Shown: positions 1 through 9,710, numbered from the stretch's first letter. The stretch: DNA of 64,000 nt from Citrobacter telavivensis (GCA_009363175.1 CP045205.1:1922001-1986000); one strand, 5' to 3'. Translations and numbers: made by a program. The notes: generated by a model not told the origin, from the sequence alone.

Positions 1-7
1 GGTGTTT

Positions 8-81
8 TTGTAGGCCGGGTAAGCGAAGCGCCACCCGGCATTTTGCCTGATGGCGACGCTGTGCGTCTTATCAGGCCTACA
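8..81. repeat. REP/BIME-type palindromic element
   Basis: Two imperfect palindromic units lie back to back just upstream of sseB. The first pairs GCCGGGT with ACCCGGC; the second pairs GTAGGCC/CTGAT with ATCAGGCCTAC. This is the usual composition of enterobacterial bacterial interspersed mosaic elements, which sit outside genes and can bind gyrase or IHF or stabilise transcript ends. The sequence shows the palindromes; the function is general knowledge of the family. Confidence 0.8.
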
Positions 82-107
82 ATTCATATAGATAATTTGT
101 GACCCCT

Positions 108-884
108 ATGTCTGAAACCAAAAACGAATTAGAAACCTTACTGGAACAAGCCGCGACTGAACCTGCGCATCGTCCGGCATTTTTCCGCACCCTGCTGGAA
201 TCCACCGTTTGGGTGCCAGGCACTGCGGCAGAAGGCGAGGCGATTGTCGAAGACAGCGCGCTCGATCTTCAGCACTGGGAAAAAGAAGATGGCACCACCG
301 TTATTCCCTTTTTCACCTCTCTGGAAGCGTTGCAGCAGGCAGTAGAAGATGAGCAGGCGTTTGTGGTGATGCCGGTACGCACGCTGTTTGAAATGACACT
401 CGGCGAAACGCTGTTCCTTAACGCTAAATTGCCGACGGGCAAAGAGTTCATGCCGCGCGAAATCAGCCTGCTGATGGGGGAAGAGGGTAATCCGCTGAGT
501 ACGCAGGAAGTGCTGGAAGGCGGGGAATCCCTGATCCTCTCCGAAGTGGCCGAACCGCCCGCGCAGATGATTGACTCACTCACTACGTTGTTCAAAACCA
601 TCAAACCGGTGAAGCGCGCCTTTCTCTGTTCGATTAAAGAGCGTGCGGACGCTGAGGCCAACCTGCTGATTGGTATCGAAGCCGATGGCGATATTGAAGA
701 AATTATTCATGCTGCAGGCAGTGTGGCGACAGATACATTACCGGGCGATGAACCGATTGATATCTGCCAGGTGGTAAAAGGGGAGAAGGGGATCAGCCAC
801 TTTATCACCGAACATATCGCACCGTTCTACGAACGCCGTTGGGGTGGGTTCCTGCGCGATTTTAAACAGAATCGGATAATTTAA
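108..884 (+). CDS. sseB: SseB family protein
   Basis: The product is 258 residues, the same length as E. coli SseB, and reads as a close homologue (begins MSETKNELE, ends FKQNRII). It belongs to the conserved SseB/YfhH-type family, historically named for enhanced serine sensitivity; the biochemical role is not established. No signal peptide or membrane segment is visible, so it should be cytosolic. I chose the ATG at 108 over an in-frame GTG at 99 because it matches the family N terminus; neither has a strong Shine-Dalgarno sequence. In E. coli it is also a neighbour of sseA and the ryfA locus. Confidence 0.9.
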   Translation: MSETKNELETLLEQAATEPAHRPAFFRTLLESTVWVPGTAAEGEAIVEDSALDLQHWEKEDGTTVIPFFTSLEALQQAVEDEQAFVVMPVRTLFEMTLGETLFLNAKLPTGKEFMPREISLLMGEEGNPLSTQEVLEGGESLILSEVAEPPAQMIDSLTTLFKTIKPVKRAFLCSIKERADAEANLLIGIEADGDIEEIIHAAGSVATDTLPGDEPIDICQVVKGEKGISHFITEHIAPFYERRWGGFLRDFKQNRII

Positions 885-894
885 GTGAAGGAAA

Positions 895-912
895 GCCGCC
901 CCGAAAGGCGGC
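895..912. terminator. Hairpin between sseB and the small minus-strand ORF
   Basis: A GC-rich stem (GCCGCC / GGCGGC) with a six-base loop starts ten bases after the sseB stop codon. On the minus strand it is followed by CTTTCCTT, so it resembles a weak intrinsic terminator for transcription arriving from the small peptide ORF; on the plus strand it could protect the 3' end of the sseB mRNA. Confidence 0.5.
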
Positions 913-920
913 ATCCTCGC

Positions 921-1049
921 TTACCTGCCCTGGCCGTTGGTCTTTACGAAAACAGAATTACCGAAGTAACTCTGGTCTGCGTGAAGGCACAACACGCCAG
1001 AAACAAGAAGCACGATACAGACGTACCGTATCTTCATTGTGCGGTCCAT
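921..1049 (-). CDS. Putative 42-residue hydrophobic small protein
   Basis: An unrecognised short open frame of 42 codons. A second in-frame ATG at 1037 would give 38 residues. The N-terminal part has a basic start (KIR) followed by a hydrophobic run (YVCIVLLVSGVLCL), then a polar tail ending NGQGR. This is the build of a signal peptide or a single-pass type I toxin-like peptide. The stop codon lies nine bases before a hairpin with a T-rich tail on this strand. It is divergent from the RyfA-like RNA downstream. There is no clear ribosome-binding site, so translation could be structure-controlled or the frame could be chance. I do not recognise the family. Confidence 0.4.
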   Translation of the reverse strand: MDRTMKIRYVCIVLLVSGVLCLHADQSYFGNSVFVKTNGQGR

Positions 1050-1089
1050 GCGAAGACCGCTTCACGACAGCACCACTGGCGATAATGCC

Positions 1090-1366
1090 GTGACAGCAAG
1101 CACTGAGGTGTGCCTGCGCAGACGGCCATGGAACGACCTTTCCCGTAACCAGTGCCCGCTTGCGAGGCGGCGGAAAGGGCCGGTAAGGATAATACTTCAA
1201 TTGTGAAATAGTTTCTCAGCTAATTGACTTGACTTTCTTTTCTTGAAAAGGGACTATCTGCAACACTGAGGTGTGCCTGCGTTGCTATGGCAACACAGCC
1301 AGCTGGAAAGGCCGCGAACCGGACCAGCACAAAAAAACCGCTCAAACGTTAGAGCGGTTTTTTTGT
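1090..1366 (+). ncRNA. ryfA: RyfA-like small RNA locus
   Basis: In E. coli the sRNA gene ryfA lies between sseB and sseA, and this gap has the same position. It ends in a strong intrinsic terminator. The motif CACTGAGGTGTGCCTGCG occurs twice, near 1099 and 1264, giving a tandem arrangement. A GATAAT at 1081-1086 could start the long form. TTGACT (1229-1234) and GACTAT (1252-1257), 17 bases apart, could start a short form of about 100 nt. Boundaries are estimates and the identity rests on position and RNA-like structure, not on a covariance search. Confidence 0.55.
1336..1364. terminator. Bidirectional intrinsic terminator, ryfA/sseA
   Basis: The stem AACCGCTC / GAGCGGTT has a T run on the plus-strand side and an A run on the other side. 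It can therefore end the RyfA-like transcript coming from the left and the sseA transcript coming from the right. Confidence 0.85.
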
Positions 1367-1397
1367 GGGCGAGACAGACTAATAAATCAGAATTTAT

Positions 1398-2246
1398 TTA
1401 GTTTCCGCCGGGTTCAACCGGTAAATCCGCACGGGCTCCCCATTCGCTCCATGCGCCGTCATACAGCGCGACGTCTGGCACGTCCAGCGTCGTCAGCGCC
1501 AGTACAACAACCGCAGCTGTCACGCCGGAACCACAGCTGGCAATGATCGGTCTGTCAAAACTGACCCCGTGGCGAAAGAAGATGGCATCCAGTTCGTCGG
1601 TTGTTTTCAGTTCACCGTCCTGAACCAGTTCTGTCCACGGCACGTTTAAGGCACCAGGCACATGACCGCGTCTGAGACCCGGACGCGGCTCGTCGGCTTC
1701 GGCATTAAACCGTGCTGCCGGGCGGGCATCGACAATCTGTGCGCTTTTTTCGTGGCTGGCGAGCAACACGTCGGTGACGCGTACTACGGCTTCAGGAGTA
1801 AACGCCGCATCAAAGTCGCCTTCCGGTAGTTCGACGTTGCCTTCCTGTAGCGGCAATTCATCACGTTGCCAGCCAGCCAGGCCCCCTCCCAGAATGGATA
1901 CATTCTCCACGCCAAAGGTTCGCAGCATCCACCACGCGCGCGGGGCGGAGAACAGATTTCCCTCATCATAAACAATCAGATGTTTATCCTGATCTACCCC
2001 CAGTTCACGCATCGCAACGGCGAAGCTTTCCGGGCGCGGCATCATATGCGGCAGCGGTGAGGTGTGGTCGGAGAGCGCTTCGATATCAAAAAACACCGCG
2101 CCCGGGATGTGTCCCGCGCGATACTCTTGCGCAACGTCGCGGTCTTCCTGTCCTGGCGGCGCCATACGGGCGTCGATAATTTGAATCTGCGGATCGTCAA
2201 TATGCTCGGCAAGCCAGTCGGCGGCGACAAAAAAGGCAGTAGTCAT
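1398..2246 (-). CDS. sseA: 3-mercaptopyruvate sulfurtransferase
   Basis: A 282-residue two-domain rhodanese, like E. coli SseA (281). It transfers sulfur from 3-mercaptopyruvate to thiophilic acceptors. The C-terminal domain carries the catalytic loop CGSGVT, with the cysteine in the active-site position typical of mercaptopyruvate (not thiosulfate) enzymes; the N-terminal domain is structural. Several upstream in-frame starts exist; I chose the ATG at 2246 because GGAG lies just upstream at good spacing and the N terminus (MTTAFFVAADWLAEH) matches the family. It is cytosolic and transcribed away from yfhM. Confidence 0.95.
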   Translation of the reverse strand: MTTAFFVAADWLAEHIDDPQIQIIDARMAPPGQEDRDVAQEYRAGHIPGAVFFDIEALSDHTSPLPHMMPRPESFAVAMRELGVDQDKHLIVYDEGNLFSAPRAWWMLRTFGVENVSILGGGLAGWQRDELPLQEGNVELPEGDFDAAFTPEAVVRVTDVLLASHEKSAQIVDARPAARFNAEADEPRPGLRRGHVPGALNVPWTELVQDGELKTTDELDAIFFRHGVSFDRPIIASCGSGVTAAVVVLALTTLDVPDVALYDGAWSEWGARADLPVEPGGN

Positions 2247-2453
2247 GGGTATCTCCATGTTTATCAGGTGTCCGGCAAATTGTCGGGCCTTTGCCAACAG
2301 GGGACAAGTAAAAGAGGCCGATTTGTCTGGTGATCCCACACTTCTTAATTAAATTCGGACTCGATGGGTGGGATAGAGACTTACACAAAGTGAAATCTCA
2401 CGCATAATAACGGTTCTACGTTGCTAACGGGCCATGCTGGCCAGGGATTAAAA

Positions 2454-5400
2454 ATGAAACACATACGCGTAGTCGCCTGCATGTTAATGCTGGCGCTGGC
2501 AGGGTGCGACAACAACGATAAAGCACCGACGGTGGCGAAAAACGACGCCCCCGCCGCGCAACCCGCTGCGGAAAAGAAAGCGGACAAAGATACCGCGCAG
2601 TTGCAGAAACTGGCCCAACAGAGTGAAGGCAAAGCGCTGACGCTGCTGGATGCCTCTGAGGTGCAACTGGACGGTGCATCCACCCTGGTGCTGACCTTCT
2701 CCATCCCGTTAGATCCTGAACAGGATTTTGCCCGTGTTATCCACGTGGTGGATAAAAAAAGCGGCAAAGTCGATGGCGCGTGGGAGCTGTCGCCGAATCT
2801 GAAAGAGTTGCGCTTACGTCACCTGGAACCCAATCGCGAACTGATTGTGACCATTGAGCGCGATCTCAGAGCGCTGAACAAAGCGATTTTCGAAATCAAC
2901 TATGAGAAAAGCCTGACCACGCGTGATATCCAGCCCAGCGTGGGCTTTGCCAGCCGCGGTTCGCTGCTGCCGGGTAAAGTGGTGGAAGGTTTACCGGTGA
3001 TGGCGCTTAACGTGAACAACGTAGACGTTAACTTTTTCCGCGTGAAGCAGGAATCGCTGGCGGCCTTTGTCAGCCAGTGGGAGTACCGAAATTCTCTGTC
3101 CAACTGGGAATCTGACAATCTGCTGAAAATGGCGGATCTGGTCTATACCGGTCGTTTCGATCTCAATCCCGCGCGTAACACCCGCGAAAAACTCCTTCTA
3201 CCACTGAGCGAGATTAAACCGCTGCAGCAGGCCGGTGTCTACGTTGCGGTGATGACCAAAGCCGGGCAGTACGAGTACAGCAACGCTGCAACGTTATTCA
3301 CGCTCAGCGATATCGGCGTGTCGGCGCATCGCTACCAGAGTCGGCTCGATGTGTTTACGCAAAGCCTGGAGAATGGTACCGCGCAGCAGGGCGTGGAGGT
3401 TGCCTTGCTGGATGAGAAAGGGCAGACCCTGGCGAAGGCAACCAGCGATGCGAAAGGCCATGTCCAGCTCGAAAATAACCCAAACGCCGCGCTGCTGCTG
3501 GCGCGTAAAGAGGGGCAAACCACGCTGCTGGATCTGAAACTCCCGGCGCTGGATTTAGCGGAATTCGATATCGCCGGGGATCCCGGTTATAGCAAGCAGT
3601 TTTTTATGTTTGGCCCGCGCGATCTGTATCGTCCCGGCGAGACGGTGATCCTCAATGGTCTGCTGCGCGACAGTGACGGCAAGACGCTGCCCGATCAGCC
3701 GGTGAAGCTGGAAGTGGTTAAGCCGGACGGTCAGGTAATCCGTACTGTGGTCAGTCAGCCGGAGAACGGGTTGTATCGCTTTACGTATCCGCTGGACAGC
3801 GGCGCGCCGACTGGAATGTGGCACATTCGCGCCAACACGGGGGATAACCAGACCCGGATGTGGGATTTCCACGTTGAAGATTTCATGCCGGAGCGGATGG
3901 CACTGAATCTCACCGGTCAAAAAATGCCTTTGTCGCCGTCTGACAAGGTGACGTTCTCGGTGGTCGGCTACTACCTTTACGGTGCCCCGGCGAACGGCAA
4001 TGCGTTGCAGGGACAATGGTACCTACGCCCGCTGCGTGATGCGGTACCGTCATTGCCTGGCTTCCAGTTTGGCAATATCGCCGAGGAAAACCTGTCACGC
4101 AGTCTCGATGAAGTACAACTGACGCTGGACGAAACCGGGCGTGGCGACATCAGCACCAACAGCGAATGGCGTGAAACCCACTCGCCGTTGAAGGTGATTT
4201 TGCAGGCCAGTCTGCTGGAGTCCGGTGGTCGTCCCGTTACGCGTCGCGCTGAACAGGCTATCTGGCCGGCAGATACGTTACCGGGTATCCGTCCGCAATT
4301 TGCGGTGAAAGCAGTGTATGACTACCGCACCGATACCACGGTGAATCAGCCGATTGTCGATGAAGATAGCAACGCCGCCTTTGACATTGTCTATGTCGAT
4401 GCCCAGGGCGAGAAGAAAGCGGTCTCCGGATTACAGGTGCGTTTGATTCGTGAGCGTCGCGACTACTACTGGGACTGGCTGGAAAGCGAAGGCTGGCAGT
4501 CGCGCTTTGATCAAAAAGATCTGGTGGAAGGTGAACAGACGCTGGATCTGAAAGCGGATGAAACCGGCAAAGTGACATTCCCGGTGGAATGGGGTGCTTA
4601 CCGACTGGAAGTTAAAGCGCCAAACAATGCGGTCAGTAGCGTCCGTTTCTGGGCGGGCTATAGCTGGCAGGATAACAGCGATGGCAGCGGCGCGGCGCGG
4701 CCGGATCGCGTCACGCTGAAACTGGACAAACCGGCCTATCGTCCGGGCGACACGATGAAATTGCATATCGCGGCACCGGCGGCAGGGAAAGGCTATGCGA
4801 TGGTGGAATCCAGCGAAGGTCCGCTGTGGTGGCAGGAAATTGATGTTCCGGCCCAGGGGCTGGATCTCTCCATTCCAGTCGATAAATCCTGGAATCGCCA
4901 CGATCTGTATCTGAGCACGCTGGTGGTGCGTCCGGGCGATAAATCCCGCTCTGCAACGCCGAAACGTGCCGTGGGGCTGCTGCATCTCCCGCTGGGGGAC
5001 GAAAACCGTCGTCTGGATCTGGCGCTCGAAGCCCCGGTTAAAATGCGTCCGAACCAGCCGTTGACCGTGAAGATCAAGGCCAGCAGTAAAAATGGCGAGA
5101 CGCCAAAACAGGTAAATGTGCTGGTGTCGGCGGTGGACAGCGGCGTGTTGAACATTACTGATTACGTCACGCCGGATCCGTGGCAGGCGTTCTTCGGGCA
5201 AAAACGCTACGGCGCGGATATTTATGACATCTATGGTCAGGTTATTGAGGGCCAGGGGCGGCAGGCAGCACTGCGCTTTGGTGGTGATGGCGATGAACTG
5301 AAGCGCGGCGGCAAACCGCCGGTCAATCATGTGACTATTGTGGCGCAGCAGGCGCAACCGGTCATGCTGAATGAACAGGGTGAAGGCAGCGTGACGCTAC

Positions 5401-7397
5401 CGATTGGCGATTTCAACGGCGAGCTGCGCGTGATGGCGCAGGCGTGGACGGCGGATGACTTTGGCAGCAATGAAAGCAAGACCATCGTCGCCGCCCCGAT
5501 CATTGCTGAGCTGAATATGCCGCGCTTTATGGCCGGCGGTGATACTTCGCGACTGGTACTGGACGTGACCAACCTGACCGATCAATCACAATCACTGAAC
5601 GTGGCGCTGACCGCCAGCGGACTGATCGAACTGGTCAGCGACCAGCCTGCGCAGGTTAGTCTGGCGCCGGGCGTGCGTACAACGTTGTTCGTTCCTGTTC
5701 GTGCGAAAGAGGGATTTGGCGATGGCGAGTTGCAGGCGACGATAAGCGGACTGAACGTGCCGGGAGAAAGCATCGGACTGCAACAGAAGCAGTGGAAGAT
5801 TGGCGTACGTCCGGCATTCCCGGCGCAAACGGTCAATAACGGCGTGATGCTGCAACCGGGTGAAAGCTGGACACCTCCCGCGGAGGCGTTAGCGAATTTC
5901 TCTCCGGTTACCGTACAGGGTCAGTTGTTGTTCAGCGGTAAACCGCCGTTGAATCTGGCGCGCTACATCCGTGAGCTGAAGGCATATCCTTACGGCTGTC
6001 TGGAACAAACCACCAGCGGTCTGTTCCCGTCGCTTTATACCAATGCTGCGCAGCTAAAAGCGCTGGGCATTACGGGTGATACCGACGAGAAGCGTCGTGC
6101 GGCAATCGAAACCGGGATTTCCCGTCTGCTGCAAATGCAGCGTGACAACGGCGGATTCGCGCTGTGGGACAAAAATGGTCCGGAAGAGTACTGGCTGACA
6201 GCCTATGCGATGGATTTCCTGGTTCGGGCGGGTGAGCAGGGTTATAGCGTTCCGACAGAGGGGATCAATCAGGGTAACGCGCGTCTACTGCGTTATCTGC
6301 AGGATCCGGGGATGATGTCGATTCGCTACACCAGCGACACGCAGGCGAGCAAATTTGCCGTGCAGTCCTATGCTGCACTGGTACTGGCGCGTCAGCAGAA
6401 AGCCCCGCTTGGCGCACTGCGCGAGATCTGGGAGCGTCGCAGTCAGGCTGCTTCCGGCTTACCGCTGCTGCAACTTGGCATGGCGTTGAAAACCATGGGT
6501 GACGCGAAGCGGAGTGACGACGCGGTGATGCTGGCACTGTCTACCCCACGTCACGATGAACGTCAGTGGCTGGCCGATTACGGCAGTCCGCTTCGTGATA
6601 ACGCGCTGATGCTGGCGCTGCTGGAAGAGAATAACCTGAAGCCGGATGTCCAGAACACGTTGCTGAACACGCTCTCTGAACAGGCGTTTGGTCAGCGCTG
6701 GCTGTCAACACAGGAGAATAACGCACTGTTCCTGGCCGCCCGCTCGCTACAGGATTTACCCGGTACCTGGCAGGCGCAGACCTCACTCGCGGAACAACCG
6801 CTGACGGGCGATAAAGCGCAAACCCGTAATCTGGATGCCGATCAACTCGCGGCGCTGCAGGTGACGAATAACGGTTCTCTGCCAATGTGGTTGCGTCTGG
6901 ACGTGAGCGGTTATCCACAAACGATTCCGGCACCTGCCAGCAATGTGTTGCAGATTGAGCGCCATATTCTGGGAAGCGATGGGCAGAGCAAATCGCTGGA
7001 ATCACTGCGCAGCGGTGAGCTGGTGTTGGTCTGGCTGGAAGTGAAAGCCAGCCAGGACGTGCCGGATGCGCTGGTGGTAGATCTGCTGCCTGCCGGACTG
7101 GAACTGGAAAACCAGAATCTGGCCAACGGCAGCGCCAGTTTGCAGGACAGCGGCAGTGAGGTACAGAATCTGCTAAATCAGATGCAGCAGGCAGATATTC
7201 AGCACGTGGAGTTTCGGGATGACCGCTTTGTCGCTGCCGTGGCGGTGAATCAGGGGCAGCCAGTAACGCTGGTCTATCTGGCGCGAGCAGTGACGCCGGG
7301 AACCTATCAGGTACCGATGCCCATGGTGGAATCAATGTATGTTCCGCAATGGCGGGCAACCGGCGCGGCTGAGGAAATACTGATTGTTAAGCCGTAA
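2454..7397 (+). CDS. yfhM: Bacterial alpha-2-macroglobulin lipoprotein
   Basis: A 1647-residue protein matching YfhM/ECAM (about 1650). The N terminus is a lipoprotein signal with lipobox LAGC, so it should be anchored facing the periplasm. It contains bait-region and MG domains, then the thioester motif YGCLEQ (Cys near residue 1182), which covalently traps attacking proteases. The ATG at 2454 is preceded by AGGGA; a frame-open start at 2421 would put sequence before the signal peptide and is rejected. The stop codon directly abuts the pbpC start, a classic pairing in which the macroglobulin guards the envelope while PbpC repairs murein. Confidence 0.95.
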   Translation: MKHIRVVACMLMLALAGCDNNDKAPTVAKNDAPAAQPAAEKKADKDTAQLQKLAQQSEGKALTLLDASEVQLDGASTLVLTFSIPLDPEQDFARVIHVVDKKSGKVDGAWELSPNLKELRLRHLEPNRELIVTIERDLRALNKAIFEINYEKSLTTRDIQPSVGFASRGSLLPGKVVEGLPVMALNVNNVDVNFFRVKQESLAAFVSQWEYRNSLSNWESDNLLKMADLVYTGRFDLNPARNTREKLLLPLSEIKPLQQAGVYVAVMTKAGQYEYSNAATLFTLSDIGVSAHRYQSRLDVFTQSLENGTAQQGVEVALLDEKGQTLAKATSDAKGHVQLENNPNAALLLARKEGQTTLLDLKLPALDLAEFDIAGDPGYSKQFFMFGPRDLYRPGETVILNGLLRDSDGKTLPDQPVKLEVVKPDGQVIRTVVSQPENGLYRFTYPLDSGAPTGMWHIRANTGDNQTRMWDFHVEDFMPERMALNLTGQKMPLSPSDKVTFSVVGYYLYGAPANGNALQGQWYLRPLRDAVPSLPGFQFGNIAEENLSRSLDEVQLTLDETGRGDISTNSEWRETHSPLKVILQASLLESGGRPVTRRAEQAIWPADTLPGIRPQFAVKAVYDYRTDTTVNQPIVDEDSNAAFDIVYVDAQGEKKAVSGLQVRLIRERRDYYWDWLESEGWQSRFDQKDLVEGEQTLDLKADETGKVTFPVEWGAYRLEVKAPNNAVSSVRFWAGYSWQDNSDGSGAARPDRVTLKLDKPAYRPGDTMKLHIAAPAAGKGYAMVESSEGPLWWQEIDVPAQGLDLSIPVDKSWNRHDLYLSTLVVRPGDKSRSATPKRAVGLLHLPLGDENRRLDLALEAPVKMRPNQPLTVKIKASSKNGETPKQVNVLVSAVDSGVLNITDYVTPDPWQAFFGQKRYGADIYDIYGQVIEGQGRQAALRFGGDGDELKRGGKPPVNHVTIVAQQAQPVMLNEQGEGSVTLPIGDFNGELRVMAQAWTADDFGSNESKTIVAAPIIAELNMPRFMAGGDTSRLVLDVTNLTDQSQSLNVALTASGLIELVSDQPAQVSLAPGVRTTLFVPVRAKEGFGDGELQATISGLNVPGESIGLQQKQWKIGVRPAFPAQTVNNGVMLQPGESWTPPAEALANFSPVTVQGQLLFSGKPPLNLARYIRELKAYPYGCLEQTTSGLFPSLYTNAAQLKALGITGDTDEKRRAAIETGISRLLQMQRDNGGFALWDKNGPEEYWLTAYAMDFLVRAGEQGYSVPTEGINQGNARLLRYLQDPGMMSIRYTSDTQASKFAVQSYAALVLARQQKAPLGALREIWERRSQAASGLPLLQLGMALKTMGDAKRSDDAVMLALSTPRHDERQWLADYGSPLRDNALMLALLEENNLKPDVQNTLLNTLSEQAFGQRWLSTQENNALFLAARSLQDLPGTWQAQTSLAEQPLTGDKAQTRNLDADQLAALQVTNNGSLPMWLRLDVSGYPQTIPAPASNVLQIERHILGSDGQSKSLESLRSGELVLVWLEVKASQDVPDALVVDLLPAGLELENQNLANGSASLQDSGSEVQNLLNQMQQADIQHVEFRDDRFVAAVAVNQGQPVTLVYLARAVTPGTYQVPMPMVESMYVPQWRATGAAEEILIVKP

Positions 7398-9710
7398 ATG
7401 GGGCAATTAACCGGTAAACGCGGCGGCTGGCTTGGTCTGGTTGCCGCATCTGTTTTACTTGTTTGCGCCGTCTGGGCGGCCGATAAAATCTGGCCGCTGC
7501 CTTTGCGTGAGGTCAATCCGGCGCGGGTGGTGGTGGCGCATGACGGGACGCCGCTGTGGCGGTTTGCAGACGCGGACGGTATCTGGCGCTATCCGGTGAC
7601 GGTCGAAGAGGTCTCTCCGCGCTATCTTGAGGCACTGATCAACTATGAAGACCGTTGGTTCTGGCAACATCCGGGAGTAAACCCTCTCTCTATCCTTCGC
7701 GCCGCCTGGCAGGATCTCTCCTCCGGGCGGGTGATTTCCGGTGGCAGCACGCTGACCATGCAGGTGGCGCGTCTGCTGGATCCGCATCCCCGCACGTTCG
7801 GCGGTAAGTTTCGCCAGCTCTGGCGCGCCCTGCAGCTTGAATGGCACCTCTCAAAACGCGACATCCTGACGTTGTACCTCAACCGCGCGCCGTTTGGCGG
7901 CACGTTGCAGGGGATTGGCGCGGCCAGTTGGGCTTATCTCGGTAAACCTCCGGCGCAACTCAGTTACTCTGAAGCCGCTTTACTGGCGGTATTACCGCAG
8001 GCGCCGAGCCGACTGCGTCCCGATCGCTGGCCGGATCGGGCAGAAGCGGCGCGCAACAAAGTGCTCGCGCGCATGGCGGCACAGGGGATCTGGTCGCAGC
8101 GCCAGGTTAAGGAGTCACGTGAAGAGCCTGTATGGCTGACGCCCCGCCAGATGCCGCAACTGGCGCCGCTGTTCTCGCGGATGATGCTGGGCAAAAATCA
8201 AGGCGACAAAATTGTCACTACCCTGGATGCCGGGCTGCAGCGACAACTGGAAGAGTTGGCGCAAAACTGGAAGGGCAGGCTGCCTGCGCGCAGTTCGCTG
8301 GCGATGATCGTCGTCGATCACACCGACATGAGCGTGCGTGGCTGGGTCGGCTCGGTCGATCTGAACGATGACACGCGCTTCGGTCATGTGGATATGGTTA
8401 AGGCGATTCGATCGCCTGGCTCAGTGCTGAAGCCTTTTGTTTATGGACTGGCGCTGGATGACGGATTAATCCATCCGGCGTCCTTATTGCAGGATGTGCC
8501 GCGTCGTAGCGGGGACTATCGCCCAGGTAATTTTGACAGCGGTTTTCATGGCCCCGTCAGTATGAGCGAAGCGCTGGTGCGCTCGCTGAATTTGCCAGCG
8601 GTACAGGTGCTGGAAGCCTACGGTCCAAAGCGCTTTGCCGCACAATTACGTAATATCGGGTTGCCGCTGTTCCTGCCCGCAGGCGCGGCTCCCAATCTGT
8701 CGCTTATTCTGGGAGGGGCAGGCGCACGGTTGGAGGATATGGTCGCGGGGTACAGCGCTTTTGCCCGCCACGGCAAAGCGGGAATCCTGCGTCTGCAACC
8801 GGGCGATCCGCTTGTCGAACGCACGCTAATGTCGCCGGGCGCGGCGTGGATCATCCGACGAATTTTAGCCGATGAAGCGCAACCGCTGCCGGACAGCGCG
8901 CTTCCCCGGGTAGTGCCGCTGGCATGGAAAACCGGTACCAGCTACGGCTATCGTGATGCGTGGGCGATTGGCCTCAATGCCCGTTATATCATCGGTATCT
9001 GGACGGGCAGACCGGACGGCACGCCCGTTGCCGGACAGTTCGGTTATGCCAGTGCGATCCCGCTGCTCAATCAGGTGAACAACCTGCTCTTAGCCCGCAA
9101 TACCTCGCTGCCGGAAGACTCGCGACCGCAGTCGGTTACGCGTGGCGTCGTGTGCTGGCCAGGCGGACAGTCTCTTCCTCCGGGTGACAGCAATTGCCGG
9201 CGTCGTCTGGCCACCTGGCTGCTGGAGGACGCACAACCGCCCACGCTACTGCTGCCGGAACAGGAGGGGGTGAGCGGTATTCGTTTCCCTGTCTGGCTGG
9301 ATAAGGCTGGTCGACGCGTTGCTGCCGATTGCCCGCAGGCGCGAGAGCAGATGCTGATTGTCTGGCCGTTGCCGCTGGAACCGTGGCTGCCCGCCGCAGA
9401 ACGTCGCAGTGCGCGCTTGCCGTTGGCCTCAACGGAATGTCCGCCACACGGGCAGGATCCTGCGTTGCCGCTGTTGCTGTCAGGCGTACGTGATGGCGCT
9501 ATCGTCAAACGTTTACCGGGGGCCGCTGAGGCAAGCTTAACGATTCAGAGCAGCGGCGGGGCAGGCGAGCGCTGGTGGTTCCTCAATGGTGAACCGCTGC
9601 AAGAACGTGGGCGCAGTATCACGTTGCGTCTGAGCGAAAAAGGGGACTATCAGCTACTGGCGATGGAGGCGAGCGGACAGGTTGCGACGGTGAGATTTAC
9701 CCTGCAGTAG
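7398..9710 (+). CDS. pbpC: Penicillin-binding protein 1C
   Basis: A 770-residue bifunctional murein synthase of PBP1C type. After one N-terminal membrane anchor (about residues 12-28) comes a GT51 transglycosylase domain with EDRWFWQHPG (Glu84) and GGSTLTMQ. The transpeptidase domain has SVLK (Ser342-Lys345), SLN (396-398) and KTGTS (511-515). A C-terminal BiPBP_C-type domain follows. All catalytic motifs are intact. The start codon follows the yfhM stop without a gap, so the pair is translationally coupled. The length is the same as E. coli PbpC. Confidence 0.96.
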   Translation: MGQLTGKRGGWLGLVAASVLLVCAVWAADKIWPLPLREVNPARVVVAHDGTPLWRFADADGIWRYPVTVEEVSPRYLEALINYEDRWFWQHPGVNPLSILRAAWQDLSSGRVISGGSTLTMQVARLLDPHPRTFGGKFRQLWRALQLEWHLSKRDILTLYLNRAPFGGTLQGIGAASWAYLGKPPAQLSYSEAALLAVLPQAPSRLRPDRWPDRAEAARNKVLARMAAQGIWSQRQVKESREEPVWLTPRQMPQLAPLFSRMMLGKNQGDKIVTTLDAGLQRQLEELAQNWKGRLPARSSLAMIVVDHTDMSVRGWVGSVDLNDDTRFGHVDMVKAIRSPGSVLKPFVYGLALDDGLIHPASLLQDVPRRSGDYRPGNFDSGFHGPVSMSEALVRSLNLPAVQVLEAYGPKRFAAQLRNIGLPLFLPAGAAPNLSLILGGAGARLEDMVAGYSAFARHGKAGILRLQPGDPLVERTLMSPGAAWIIRRILADEAQPLPDSALPRVVPLAWKTGTSYGYRDAWAIGLNARYIIGIWTGRPDGTPVAGQFGYASAIPLLNQVNNLLLARNTSLPEDSRPQSVTRGVVCWPGGQSLPPGDSNCRRRLATWLLEDAQPPTLLLPEQEGVSGIRFPVWLDKAGRRVAADCPQAREQMLIVWPLPLEPWLPAAERRSARLPLASTECPPHGQDPALPLLLSGVRDGAIVKRLPGAAEASLTIQSSGGAGERWWFLNGEPLQERGRSITLRLSEKGDYQLLAMEASGQVATVRFTLQ

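Noticed and set aside
885..1085. 66-codon plus-strand frame after sseB
   Set aside because: It has no start signal and runs through the hairpin and the complement of the small hydrophobic frame, whose composition is far more protein-like.
4431..5357. 308-codon minus-strand frame inside yfhM
   Set aside because: It is the complement of well-conserved yfhM coding sequence, and its His/Arg-rich composition and lack of family features mark it as a shadow.
6541..7359. 272-codon minus-strand frame in the 3' part of yfhM
   Set aside because: Pro/Ser/Arg-rich composition typical of antisense frames in GC-rich genes; no ribosome-binding site or domain.
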